Assembly: GCA_903939765.1 (NCBI GenBank)
Contig: CAJAIK010000098.1
Location: forward strand, 1-64,000
Direction: 5' to 3'
From: an uncultured Chlorobiaceae bacterium
GTDB lineage: Bacteria > Bacteroidota > Chlorobiia > Chlorobiales > Chlorobiaceae
Length of the DNA: 64,000 nt
A program made the position numbers and the translations under genes. Numbering within the stretch: position 1 is the stretch's first letter; the number at the start of each line of letters is the position of its first letter. Below are positions 53,226-62,026 of this stretch, one piece after another. The notes below the pieces were generated by a model. The model saw only the letters and a list, made by a program, of their open reading frames with translations. It did no database searches and was not told the origin of the DNA.

Positions 53226-54290
53226 ATGATAGACGCCATCTCATTCAATGACAGCACCCTGCGCTACCTCGACCAGCGTTATCTGCCGCTCAGGGAAAAT
53301 CATGTTGCAACAAAAGATTACAGGGAGGCCATAGAGGCAATCAAAACACTTGCCGTGCGCGGTGCACCACTGATTGGCGTTGCTGCAGCCTACACCATCA
53401 TCCTCGGCATCAACAGCTTCAAAGGCACAAAAGAGGAGTTTCCTCCTTTTTTCAAGGCGCTTGTTGCAGAAGTTGAAGCGTCACGACCGACCGCTGTCAA
53501 CCTCTTTTTTGCAGCGGCCAGGATGAAAAAGGTCTATAATGAAAATTTTGAGGCCGACACCATTGAGGTGCTCTTTGCAAAAATGAGCGCTGCCGCCAGC
53601 AAAATTCACACCGATGAAATTGCCAACTGCGATGCCATGTCGCGCCACGGTGTTGAACAGATCAAGTCCGACCTGGCCCACATCCTCAAAACCCGCAAGC
53701 TCAACGTTCTGACCCACTGCAACACCGGCACCCTTGCCTGCTGTGGCACTGGTTCTGCGCTTGGCGTCATCAGGCTTGCCTGGCAGGAGGGGCTGATTGA
53801 ACGCGTCATCACCTCCGAAAGCCGCCCACTTTTGCAGGGACTCCGTCTTACAGCATGGGAACTTGAGCAGGATGGCATACCCTTTGTCTCCATCTCCGAC
53901 TCCTCATCAGCGTTTCTGATGCAGCGCGGGATGATTGATTTCGGTATTGTCGGCGCAGACCGGATTGCCGCCAACGGCGATACCGCCAACAAAATCGGTA
54001 CCTGTGCCCACGCAATCAGCGCCTGGCACCACAACCTGCCCTTCTACATCGCCGCGCCGGTATCAACCATTGATATCACGATTCCTGACGGTACACATAT
54101 CCCGATTGAAGAGCGCAACGCCGATGAGCTGAGAACCATTTTCGGGACTCAAGTGGCCTCACCAACCACGCCGGTGCTCAACTACGCCTTCGACGTTACC
54201 CCTGGCAAATTATTAAGGGGGATCATTACCGATAAAAAAGCGGTTGTCGGCGATTATGTGACGGGGCTTGCTGCATTGATGGAGGAATAA
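53226..54290 (+). CDS. mtnA: Methylthioribose-1-phosphate isomerase
   Basis: The 354-residue protein has the catalytic cysteine region THCNTGTLACCGTGSALG and the aspartate in VGADRIAANGDTANKIGT, both typical of MtnA rather than eIF2B. It converts methylthioribose 1-phosphate to methylthioribulose 1-phosphate in the methionine salvage pathway. Pairing with a purine nucleoside phosphorylase gives the first two steps. The later steps are not in the window. Confidence 0.93.
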   Translation: MIDAISFNDSTLRYLDQRYLPLRENHVATKDYREAIEAIKTLAVRGAPLIGVAAAYTIILGINSFKGTKEEFPPFFKALVAEVEASRPTAVNLFFAAARMKKVYNENFEADTIEVLFAKMSAAASKIHTDEIANCDAMSRHGVEQIKSDLAHILKTRKLNVLTHCNTGTLACCGTGSALGVIRLAWQEGLIERVITSESRPLLQGLRLTAWELEQDGIPFVSISDSSSAFLMQRGMIDFGIVGADRIAANGDTANKIGTCAHAISAWHHNLPFYIAAPVSTIDITIPDGTHIPIEERNADELRTIFGTQVASPTTPVLNYAFDVTPGKLLRGIITDKKAVVGDYVTGLAALMEE

Positions 54291-54335
54291 ACGCTGAACA
54301 CTCTTCAAACGCGGTAAATGAGCAAGATCAACAAT

Positions 54336-54373
54336 GCTCACCGGGAACACAAAGCTCCGGTGAGCGTTTTTTT
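54336..54373 (+). terminator. Intrinsic terminator after mtnA
   Basis: The arms GCTCACCGG and CCGGTGAGC (54336-54344 and 54357-54365) are followed by G and a run of T. Confidence 0.9.
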
Positions 54374-54506
54374 ATGCGTACTCGTTTACTCAAGCCCTCA
54401 CCGCTCTTTGGGGCAACACTCTCTTTCACCTGACAACATTCCATAATTCTCGTTACATTCCTCTTACAAATCAAACAACGATCAGAAAGGAATACAAAAG
54501 GGCTTT

Positions 54507-55862
54507 ATGGACACACTTTTTCTGGCGCGCTCCCAGTTTGCCTTCACCTCGATTTTTCATTTTTTCTTTATTCCGCTGACGCTCGGGCTTTCCATCTTTA
54601 CGGCTATTCTTGAAACGGCCTATGTGAGAACCGGCAAGGAGAAGTACCGCCAACTGACAAAATTCTGGGGCACTCTTTTTTTGATCAACTTTGCGGTCGG
54701 GGTGGTCACCGGCATAGTGATGGAATTTCAGTTCGGCATGAACTGGTCGCAATATGCGCGATTTGTCGGCGATATTTTTGGTGTACCGCTCGCCGTTGAG
54801 ACACTCCTTGCTTTTTTTGTTGAATCAACCTTTCTTGGCCTCTGGGTTTTCGGATGGGATAAGCTTTCCAAGCCGCTCCATGCCGCATCAATCTGGATTG
54901 TCGCTTTTGGCTCTACGATGTCTGCCTTCTGGATTCTGGTTGCCAACTCCTTTATGCAGTCCCCCACAGGATACACCATGGCCGCAGGGGGAACTCGCCC
55001 TGAACTGGTCGATATTATGGCACTCCTGTTCAACCACAATGTGTGGCAACAGTTTCCCCACGTCCTTGCTGGTGGAATTGTCACCGCAGGATTTCTCGTG
55101 ATTGCTCTCAGTTCATGGCATCTCGGCAGAGGCACAACAGAGCGAAGTGCTTTTGAAACCTCCTTCAAGTTCGGCGCCATCTTTGCCTTTATCGGCACAA
55201 TTCTGGTCATTCTGGCAGGCCACTCCCAGATGCAGAACCTGCTCAAAACCCAGCCGATGAAAGTTGCTGCGGCTGAAGCGCTCTGGGAGAGTGAAAACCC
55301 CGCAAGTTTCTCCCTCTTCACCATTGGTGATGAAGAAGGGCTCAAGGACGTGTTTTCAATACGGGTGCCGAAACTCCTCTCCTTTCTTGCCTACAACTCG
55401 TTTGAGGGTGAAGTAAAGGGAATCAAGAACCTGCAAAAAGAGTATGAAAAACGATATGGCCCCGGCAACTACATGCCCTCCATTGTTACCGCCTACTGGA
55501 GCTTCCGGTTCATGGTCGGTGCGGGCACACTGATGCTCTTCATTGCACTACTGGCTCTCTACAAGGTCATCAAAGAGAACTACACTTTTTCTCCGCTGGT
55601 CGGCGCCCTGCTCTTCTGGTCGATGCTGCTCCCCTGGATAGCCAACTCATCGGGGTGGATTCTTGCGGAGATGGGTCGTCAACCCTGGATTGTGTTTGGC
55701 CTGCTGAAAACTGAACAGGGCATTTCACCCGCAACGGTGGTCAGCAGCACCGAGCTGATCATCTCACTTGCGCTCTTTGTAACACTCTATGCTGCGCTTG
55801 CCGTAACCGATCTTCTGCTGATGAAAAAGTATGCATCCGCAGGCATCAAAAATGCTGAATAA
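54507..55862 (+). CDS. cydA: Cytochrome bd quinol oxidase subunit I
   Basis: The 451-residue membrane protein has the N-terminal ARSQFAFTSIFHFFFIPLTLG with the heme-ligand His, the FQFGMNW region, and TVLG-like helices with WGT. The Q loop is of the short type. It oxidises quinol and reduces oxygen with high affinity. cydB lies 252 bases downstream instead of adjoining. Anaerobes use the enzyme to remove oxygen. Confidence 0.94.
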   Translation: MDTLFLARSQFAFTSIFHFFFIPLTLGLSIFTAILETAYVRTGKEKYRQLTKFWGTLFLINFAVGVVTGIVMEFQFGMNWSQYARFVGDIFGVPLAVETLLAFFVESTFLGLWVFGWDKLSKPLHAASIWIVAFGSTMSAFWILVANSFMQSPTGYTMAAGGTRPELVDIMALLFNHNVWQQFPHVLAGGIVTAGFLVIALSSWHLGRGTTERSAFETSFKFGAIFAFIGTILVILAGHSQMQNLLKTQPMKVAAAEALWESENPASFSLFTIGDEEGLKDVFSIRVPKLLSFLAYNSFEGEVKGIKNLQKEYEKRYGPGNYMPSIVTAYWSFRFMVGAGTLMLFIALLALYKVIKENYTFSPLVGALLFWSMLLPWIANSSGWILAEMGRQPWIVFGLLKTEQGISPATVVSSTELIISLALFVTLYAALAVTDLLLMKKYASAGIKNAE

Positions 55863-56003
55863 TCTATGAAAAAGGGACGCCCTGAACGTATTCTCCTGAA
55901 AAAGTATTTGACTACCAACATTTGACACGATTCAAGAAAAGCTCCATCACCTGCGGGAAGCATCAACCCCCTGGAGAGAAAATTCCATAACACAGATAAA
56001 AGC

Positions 56004-56061
56004 GCCCTGTGATGCCTGGAAGTACCTGCCTATCGATAAGAAAATAGTGGCAGCACAGGGC
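56004..56061 (+). promoter_or_regulatory. Long imperfect hairpin between cydA and cydB
   Basis: GCCCTGTG-A-TGCC (56004-56016) can pair with GGCA-G-CACAGGGC (56049-56061), giving 12 base pairs and one mismatch around a 32-base loop. There is no T-run, so it is not a plain terminator. An RNA processing or stability element, or a regulator site for a separate cydB promoter, is possible. Confidence 0.45.
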
Positions 56062-56114
56062 CACCCTGAAAATAAGCATACCCTGACTAAACTGTAAAAG
56101 AGAGCATTACAACA

Positions 56115-57128
56115 ATGGATTTGCAAACACTCTGGTTCATAGTCATAGCATTTCTCTTCACCGGCTTTTTTGTGCTCGAAGGATTTGATTTTGGTGTCGG
56201 AATTCTGCTCCCCTTCATGAGCCGGGACGACCGTGAACGACGCACCGTCATAAACACTATCGGCCCCTTCTGGGACGGCAATGAGGTGTGGCTGATCGCC
56301 GCCGTCAGCGGCATGTTTGCAGCATTTCCTGACTGGTACGCCACTCTCTTCAGCGCCCTCTATCTGCCAGTCGTGATCATGATTGTGGCCCTTATATTCC
56401 GTGGTGCCGCCTTCGAGTTCCGCAGCAAGCGCGACAATCCGGCATGGCGCAGCTTCTGGGACTGGAGCATTTTCGGGGGAAGCCTCATCCCTGCGCTGCT
56501 CTGGGGCGTGGCCCTCGCAAATTTTATCCGGGGTGTGCCCGTTGACGGTTCCATGAATTATACCGGTGCTCTTCTGAACCTCGCAAACCCCTACGCCCTG
56601 CTCTGCGGCATAACCTCATTGTTGATTTTCACGCTCCACGGAGCCATCTTTCTTGCCCTTAAAACGACCGCAGACCTCCAGAAAAAAGCGATGAGCTTCG
56701 CCAAAAAGCTCTGGGCTCCGGCGACCCTCCTCTGCATCCTCTTCATGGCCTCAACCGGCACCGAAACGGACCTCTTCAGCCACCTCGGCATCAATCCCGG
56801 CGTCATTCCGGTCTTCAGCGTGCTGGCCCTCGTCTCGGTGATCTTTCTGCTGCAAAAAAATGCGGCTGGATGGGCTTTTGCCATGACCTCTATCGCCATC
56901 GCTTTCTCCACCATCACCATCTTTATGGCACTCTACCCGCGCCTGCTTGTTTCGAACCTCAACCCGGCATGGAGCCTCACCATCTACAACAGCTCAGCAT
57001 CCGACTACTCCCTCAGCCTTCTTTCCGTGGTTGCCCTGATTTTTATTCCCGTTATTCTCATCTGTCAGTGGTGGAGCTACCGGGTTTTCCGTCAGCGGAT
57101 AACGGTGGATTCGAAGCTGGAGTACTGA
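56115..57128 (+). CDS. cydB: Cytochrome bd quinol oxidase subunit II
   Basis: The 337-residue membrane protein begins with the family pattern TLWFIVIAFLFTGFFVLEGFD followed by FGVG, then GPFWDGNEVWLI. It pairs with CydA to form the bd oxidase core. No CydX-like small subunit was recognised nearby. The length is normal. Confidence 0.95.
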   Translation: MDLQTLWFIVIAFLFTGFFVLEGFDFGVGILLPFMSRDDRERRTVINTIGPFWDGNEVWLIAAVSGMFAAFPDWYATLFSALYLPVVIMIVALIFRGAAFEFRSKRDNPAWRSFWDWSIFGGSLIPALLWGVALANFIRGVPVDGSMNYTGALLNLANPYALLCGITSLLIFTLHGAIFLALKTTADLQKKAMSFAKKLWAPATLLCILFMASTGTETDLFSHLGINPGVIPVFSVLALVSVIFLLQKNAAGWAFAMTSIAIAFSTITIFMALYPRLLVSNLNPAWSLTIYNSSASDYSLSLLSVVALIFIPVILICQWWSYRVFRQRITVDSKLEY

Positions 57129-57211
57129 ACAGTTGACAATGGACAATGGAGCGTTCATCGTTAAAATTCGGAGGGATGAATTTTATTGTGGAAAAGAGCG
57201 ATCACTTTTCA

Positions 57212-57227
57212 CTATATTTTCATATAG
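57212..57227 (+). promoter_or_regulatory. Palindrome CTATAT-N4-ATATAG upstream of ccoN
   Basis: The perfect 6-base arms lie 88 bases before the ccoN ATG, inside the 186-base gap that should carry the promoter. No FNR-type TTGAT-N4-ATCAA site was seen. The palindrome may be an operator or part of an AT-rich promoter. Confidence 0.3.
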
Positions 57228-57314
57228 ATGGTGTTTGCGGCTTTTATGCGATTTACGACTGTGGACGCCACGTTGTTTTGCGTTTATTTCCCCTAACATG
57301 ATCCGGAGGAAGGC

Positions 57315-58706
57315 ATGAACGAAGCAGGGTACAACTACAGGGTAGTGCGCGGGTTTGCCTTTTCAGCGTTATTCTGGCTTGTTATTGGTTTGGTGGTAGG
57401 GCTCTGGATGGCTGTTGAAATGTTCTATCCGGCACTGAATCTTACCCCATGGCTCAGCTTCGGACGTCTTCGGGTTGTTCATACCAACGGTCTGGGGCTC
57501 GGGTTTGCCCTCGCAGCCATTTTTGCTGCATCATACTATATCCTGCAACGCCTTAACAGGATAGCGCTCCCCTTTCCCCGCCTTGCCCAGGCTCATCTCT
57601 ACCTCTTCAATACGGCAATAGCCTTGGCGGCTCTAAGCCTTTTTGCCGGAATGAATACCACAAAAGAGTATGCCGAACTTGAATGGCCGCTTGATATAGG
57701 CGTCGTGATCATGTGGGTCATGTTTGCCATCAATGTCTTTGGCACGCTGATCAAACGCAAGGAACAGCAGATGTACATCTCTTTGTGGTACATCATAGCC
57801 ATGACGGTTGCCATTGCCATACTCTATATCGTCAACAACCTTGAAGTTCCCATCAACCTCTTCAAGTCTTACTCCATCTATGCTGGAGCAAACGATGCAA
57901 ATGTCGAGTGGTGGTACGGTCACAACATCGTAGGCTTCATCTTTACGGTGCCGATACTGGCGATGTTCTACTATTTTCTTCCCAAAGCAACAGGGCTTCC
58001 CATTTACAGCCACCGCCTCTCCATCGTCTCTTTCTGGGCGCTTAACTTTGCCTACCTCTGGACAGGAGCGCACCACCTCATGCTGACCCCGCTGCCGGAA
58101 TGGATTCAGACGGTTGCGATGGCGTTCAGCATCTTCCTGATTGCCCCATCATGGGGTTCCGTGGTCAACGGTTATTATACGCTTCAGGGAAACTGGGATC
58201 AGATGCGCAGCAATTATCTGGTTAAATTCTTTATTGCCGGCATTACCTTTTACGGTCTCCAGACCATTCAGGGGCCGCTTCAGGGATTACGGACCCTGAA
58301 CGCTTTCTTTCACTATACCGACTGGGTTGTGGGCCATGTGCACATGGGAACCATGGGATGGGTTACCATGGTCGTTGCAGGATCATTTTACTACATGATT
58401 CCGCATATTTCCAATAGAGAGCTCTACAGCATCAAGCTTGCCAACATACAGTTCTGGCTGACACTGTTCGGTCAGGTGATATGGACCGTCGCCATGTGGA
58501 TCGCGGGCATCCAGCAGGGAGCCATGTGGAAAGCCACTAACCCTGACGGCTCGCTGATGTACAATTTTCTTGACACCGTCTCATCTCTCTACCCATTTTA
58601 CAAACTGCGATTTGCGGCGGGGCTCATCTTCTTTATAGGCATACTGATTTTTGTCTGGAATCTGGTCATGACGGTCAGGAAGCATCCACGCACGGCTGAA
58701 GCATAA
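57315..58706 (+). CDS. ccoN: cbb3-type cytochrome c oxidase subunit I (CcoN)
   Basis: The 463-residue heme-copper oxidase core has the low-spin heme ligand in VVHTNGLGLG, the CuB ligands in WWYGHNIV and TGAHHLML, and the heme pair in VGHVHMGTMGW. The active-site tyrosine is placed in a later helix (ITFYGLQT), as in cbb3 oxidases rather than aa3. It reduces oxygen at very low concentration. A strong GGAGGAAGG precedes the ATG. It opens the locus ccoNOQP-G-H-x-I. Confidence 0.95.
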   Translation: MNEAGYNYRVVRGFAFSALFWLVIGLVVGLWMAVEMFYPALNLTPWLSFGRLRVVHTNGLGLGFALAAIFAASYYILQRLNRIALPFPRLAQAHLYLFNTAIALAALSLFAGMNTTKEYAELEWPLDIGVVIMWVMFAINVFGTLIKRKEQQMYISLWYIIAMTVAIAILYIVNNLEVPINLFKSYSIYAGANDANVEWWYGHNIVGFIFTVPILAMFYYFLPKATGLPIYSHRLSIVSFWALNFAYLWTGAHHLMLTPLPEWIQTVAMAFSIFLIAPSWGSVVNGYYTLQGNWDQMRSNYLVKFFIAGITFYGLQTIQGPLQGLRTLNAFFHYTDWVVGHVHMGTMGWVTMVVAGSFYYMIPHISNRELYSIKLANIQFWLTLFGQVIWTVAMWIAGIQQGAMWKATNPDGSLMYNFLDTVSSLYPFYKLRFAAGLIFFIGILIFVWNLVMTVRKHPRTAEA

Positions 58707-58733
58707 TTGAGATAACAAACAGGAGCTGCAATC

Positions 58734-59405
58734 ATGGGTATCTCTTCAAAACCGGTTGTTTTTGCTGTTCTTTCAGCCGCAGTCATACTGATCGGCACAA
58801 CGGCAACCGTCTTTATTCCTCTTTTCATGCCTTCGACACAGCCGGTAAGCGCCTTCATAAAACCTTACACTGCGGTTGAACAGGAGGGGCGCGACATCTA
58901 CATGCGTGAAGGATGCAACAACTGCCACACGCAGACCGTACGGCCACTGAGAACCGAAGTGCTTCGGTACGGCGAATACTCAAAACCGGAAGAGTTCGCC
59001 TACGACAGGCCCTTCCTCTGGGGTTCCCGCCGCACCGGGCCTGATTTGAACCGGGTCGGAGGAAAGTATCCCGACTCCTGGCACTACACCCATTTGATGA
59101 GTCCCCAGGGGATGTTCGAAAAATCCAATATGCCCCCTTATGCCTGGCTTGCAAAGAACAAGCTTGATACCGGGTACTCATATAAAAAGTGCTCCGTGCT
59201 CGGCTATGGCTATTCGGAAAGCGAAGTCCAGCAGCAGATCAGCCAATACCAGGCAACCGTGACCGATGGCGCCTATCCCTCAAAAGCAAGCCGAGACAAG
59301 GTAACACCGCCGGAACTGCGCAAGGAGCTCACCGAGATGGATGCGCTGATTGCATACCTTCAGAAGCTGGGACGGGATGTCAAACAAATGGAGGCTAAAA
59401 AATGA
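58734..59405 (+). CDS. ccoO: cbb3 oxidase monoheme cytochrome c subunit (CcoO)
   Basis: The 223-residue protein has an N-terminal membrane anchor (FAVLSAAVILIGTTATVFIPLF) and one covalent heme site, CNNCH, at about residue 63, followed by TQTVRPL as is typical of CcoO. A distal Met ligand is likely in SNMPPYAWL. It passes electrons to CcoN. It overlaps the next small gene by 4 bases. Confidence 0.95.
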   Translation: MGISSKPVVFAVLSAAVILIGTTATVFIPLFMPSTQPVSAFIKPYTAVEQEGRDIYMREGCNNCHTQTVRPLRTEVLRYGEYSKPEEFAYDRPFLWGSRRTGPDLNRVGGKYPDSWHYTHLMSPQGMFEKSNMPPYAWLAKNKLDTGYSYKKCSVLGYGYSESEVQQQISQYQATVTDGAYPSKASRDKVTPPELRKELTEMDALIAYLQKLGRDVKQMEAKK

Positions 59406-59545
59406 CCTTTTCCGGTCTGGCATACGTCCTCTTTACCCTGCTTCTCGCTATCGTTATGGGAGGAATAATTGTTTATTACTTCAATCCGAAGCGCAAACAG
59501 AAGGTTGAGGAGCCAAAACGCAGAATGCTTGATGATGAGCAATGA
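59402..59545 (+). CDS. ccoQ: Small CcoQ/FixQ-like subunit
   Basis: This 47-residue ORF has a single hydrophobic helix (about residues 4-26), then Y-F-x-P-K-R and a charged tail. That is the layout of CcoQ proteins, which stabilise the cbb3 complex. It overlaps ccoO by 4 bases (ATGA) at its start and a possible ccoP start at its end. The position between ccoO and ccoP is the standard ccoNOQP order. Confidence 0.8.
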   Translation: MTFSGLAYVLFTLLLAIVMGGIIVYYFNPKRKQKVEEPKRRMLDDEQ

Positions 59546-59574
59546 ATAACCGAATCCGCCAAAAGGAGCGCTCT

Positions 59575-60036
59575 ATGTATGAAACCGAAGAACCCCGGGA
59601 TGGCCATAACAAAATCCCCAAAGGATGGCTGCTCTTTTTTTTCGCGGGAATTATTTTTTTGATCGGCTATATTGTCTCTTATACTCCGGCCATTTCCGGC
59701 TGGTCATTCTATAAAGAGTTTGACAAGGAGATGGCAACTGCGGCCAAAGCCGAGAAACAGGTTGTCATGAAGGAGTATTCCGACGACAAGGAGGCAATTC
59801 ATGAGGGTAAGGAGATTTTTGCCAACACCTGTGCCCCGTGCCACAACGCTGATGCAACCGGAGGAATAGGCCCCAATCTGACCGCTCCCAAGCTCAAATA
59901 CGGCTCGACACAAAAGGATCTTTATGAAACGGTTACCAAAGGCCGACCCAACGGAATGCCATCATTCCTTCCGCAGATTGGTGCAGAGAAAATAAGCAAG
60001 GTGATAGCCTTTGTGGAAACCCTGAGAAAAAAATAA
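59575..60036 (+). CDS. ccoP: Short monoheme CcoP-like cytochrome c subunit
   Basis: From the ATG at 59575, 6 bases after AAAAGGAG, the 153-residue protein has one membrane helix (KGWLLFFFAGIIFLIGYIVS) and one heme site, CAPCH, with a likely Met ligand in GMPSFLP. CcoP proteins usually have about 290 residues and two CxxCH motifs; the second cytochrome domain is absent. The ATG at 59542 overlaps ccoQ and is an alternative start adding 11 residues. The gene is otherwise intact. Confidence 0.87.
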   Translation: MYETEEPRDGHNKIPKGWLLFFFAGIIFLIGYIVSYTPAISGWSFYKEFDKEMATAAKAEKQVVMKEYSDDKEAIHEGKEIFANTCAPCHNADATGGIGPNLTAPKLKYGSTQKDLYETVTKGRPNGMPSFLPQIGAEKISKVIAFVETLRKK

Positions 60037-60063
60037 TTTCCACCAATTCCGGAGTATGCCATT

Positions 60064-61167
60064 GTGTGGAGAAAACAGAGAAGAGTCGTTGAAATCCTGC
60101 AAGCCGCGGTCGTAACCGGCCTGCCGTTTGTTATCATAAATGGCGAAAGTGCGCTCCGGTTCGACATTCCGACCCTCAAACTCCATCTTTTCGGCTCGGT
60201 TTTATGGATGCGGGAGTTTTATCTCATCCTTGCCGCCACCCTCTTTTTTCTGCTCTTCACTGGCTTTGTTACGATCACCCTGGGAAGAGTCTGGTGCGGC
60301 TGGTTCTGCCCGCAGACCGTCCTGCTTGACCTGAGTGAAAGCATCACAGCCATGGCCGGGAAAAAGCACCGAAAACTTTTGCAGAAACTCATTCTGATCC
60401 CGCTCTCTGCCCTGGTGTCAGTCACCATGATCTGGTATTTCATCCCGCCTGCTGAGACACTGAGAACCCTGTTTGTTGAGCCAACCATCACCGCTTTTTT
60501 TCTTGTTCTGTGGCTGCTGGTCTACCTTGAACTTGCTTTTCTCGGAAGAGGATTCTGCATCTCGATCTGTCCCTATGCCATGCTGCAGAATCTCATGTTC
60601 GACAAGGATACCCTTGTGATTGAGTATGATGTTTCGAGAGACTCGACCTGCATGAAATGCGACGCATGCGTTCATGTCTGCCCTGTCGGCATCGACATCA
60701 AAAAAGGGTTGAGTTCTGCCTGCATTGCCTGCGCCGAATGTATCGACGCCTGCCGGAGTATGACGGCAAAAAGAGGGATGCTCCCGTTCCCGAATTACAG
60801 GGGGCAGGTGCTGCGCCCGAAAACATACTGGCTCGGTGGCGCAACCGCCATTGCAGCCATCGCTCTTGCACTGCTGCTATGGAGCCGTCCACCGGTTGAT
60901 TTTCTTGTCATCCGAGACAATTCTTCACTGCCACCGGGACTGAACCGTTACTCTTTGATCATTTATAACAACAGCGGAAAACAACTTGCGCTTGAACTCT
61001 CCTCATCTGACCAGGTAACCCTTATCGGCGAGCACAGGCTCAGTTTGCAGCCATTTTCAGCCATTCATGGAAGTATTCTGGTTAAGTCGATCGGCAAGCT
61101 GGAGCACCTCCATCTCAGAATTTCCGGTGAGGGCATTTCAATCAACAGGGAAACCGGTTTTCTATGA
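60064..61167 (+). CDS. ccoG: CcoG/RdxA-FixG family iron-sulfur membrane protein
   Basis: Several membrane helices, the conserved VWCGWFCPQTV, and two 4Fe-4S ferredoxin motifs (CMKCDACVHVCP and CIACAECIDAC) mark CcoG. The family is thought to reduce copper for cbb3 assembly. At 367 residues it is shorter than the usual 450-480, mainly in the C-terminal region, although the Fe-S core is complete. It starts with GTG and ends with an ATGA overlap with ccoH. Confidence 0.9.
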   Translation: MWRKQRRVVEILQAAVVTGLPFVIINGESALRFDIPTLKLHLFGSVLWMREFYLILAATLFFLLFTGFVTITLGRVWCGWFCPQTVLLDLSESITAMAGKKHRKLLQKLILIPLSALVSVTMIWYFIPPAETLRTLFVEPTITAFFLVLWLLVYLELAFLGRGFCISICPYAMLQNLMFDKDTLVIEYDVSRDSTCMKCDACVHVCPVGIDIKKGLSSACIACAECIDACRSMTAKRGMLPFPNYRGQVLRPKTYWLGGATAIAAIALALLLWSRPPVDFLVIRDNSSLPPGLNRYSLIIYNNSGKQLALELSSSDQVTLIGEHRLSLQPFSAIHGSILVKSIGKLEHLHLRISGEGISINRETGFL

Positions 61168-61604
61168 AGCTTTTTTTCTGCATCATGTATCCGCTTTTTT
61201 TCTTTGCCATGGGTTGCGGAATCTATGTGGCATTCAGGGATGCCGAAGGGTTTGTGGACAACAACTACTATGAAAACAGCACACGCTATTTTCAGGCAAA
61301 AGCTCTTGAAGAGAAGCTTGGCATCGAGGTGAGCAAACCTGATTCGCTGAAAAAGGGATACAACATCATCCGTATCAAGGCAACAACTCACGGCAAACCG
61401 CTCGAAAATGCCACGCTCTCTCTCTTCACAGGAAACCTGTCGAGCACCGGTTACGACTCCACCATAACCATGAGGGAATTCTCTCCGGGAATCTATCAGG
61501 CAACCGCCGCCATTCCCTTCAAAGGGGTCTGGCTTGCAAAAGTTGACCTGCGGCAGCAACAGCAACTCATCACAACAAAAAAATGGTTTTTCGACGTAAA
61601 ATGA
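61164..61604 (+). CDS. ccoH: FixH/CcoH-like cbb3 assembly protein
   Basis: The 146-residue protein has one N-terminal membrane helix (LFFCIMYPLFFFAMGCGIYVAF), the FVDNNYYENSTRY stretch and a periplasmic FixH domain ending in KVDLRQQQQLITTKKWFFDV. It is needed for cbb3 maturation in other bacteria. The overlaps with ccoG and with the following unnamed gene indicate a single operon. Confidence 0.85.
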   Translation: MKLFFCIMYPLFFFAMGCGIYVAFRDAEGFVDNNYYENSTRYFQAKALEEKLGIEVSKPDSLKKGYNIIRIKATTHGKPLENATLSLFTGNLSSTGYDSTITMREFSPGIYQATAAIPFKGVWLAKVDLRQQQQLITTKKWFFDVK

Positions 61605-62026
61605 AGGGGTACAGCTTTGCCCTGACAATCCTCGCATTGTTGCTCATCAACAGCAACATGCTCGCCGGAACGCTCATCGGCCAAGAGAGGGAGTGTAACA
61701 TCCACCAGGGGCCCTGCACCATCACGGAAGGCCGCCATAACGTCACCCTGAACATTGAGCCGAAACCGGTGAGCGCCATGAAAGAGCTCACCTTCAGCCT
61801 TACGGTGACGCCATGCGACAAACTGCCCGGCACCCTGCTCCTTGACCTTTCCATGCCGGGCATGGAGATGGGCAAAAATCAGGTCACCCTTGTCAGAAAA
61901 AGCGGCTGCATATACGAAGGAAAAGGAATCATTGTCCGGTGCATGAGCGGGCGGACGCTCTGGAGGGTGACGATTCTTTCCGACGAACTGAAAAATCCGG
62001 CCTTTACCTTTCATGTCAGGGAGTGA
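61601..62026 (+). CDS. Unrecognised periplasmic protein between ccoH and ccoI
   Basis: From the ATG at 61601 (overlapping the ccoH stop) the 141-residue protein has a signal peptide or anchor (SFALTILALLLINSNMLAG). The mature domain has four cysteines (ECNIHQGPC, TPCD, KSGC, VRC; five with the last) and a Met-rich SMPGMEMGKN. The fold looks like the FixH/YtkA beta-sandwich. Usual ccoGHIS loci have no gene here. The MPGMEMG motif and the copper ATPase gene that overlaps it suggest a copper-related role in cbb3 assembly. This is inference. Confidence 0.65.
   Translation: MKGYSFALTILALLLINSNMLAGTLIGQERECNIHQGPCTITEGRHNVTLNIEPKPVSAMKELTFSLTVTPCDKLPGTLLLDLSMPGMEMGKNQVTLVRKSGCIYEGKGIIVRCMSGRTLWRVTILSDELKNPAFTFHVRE

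Noticed and set aside
57133-57318. 61-codon frame before ccoN
   Set aside because: It overlaps the ccoN start and promoter region and has no protein-like character.
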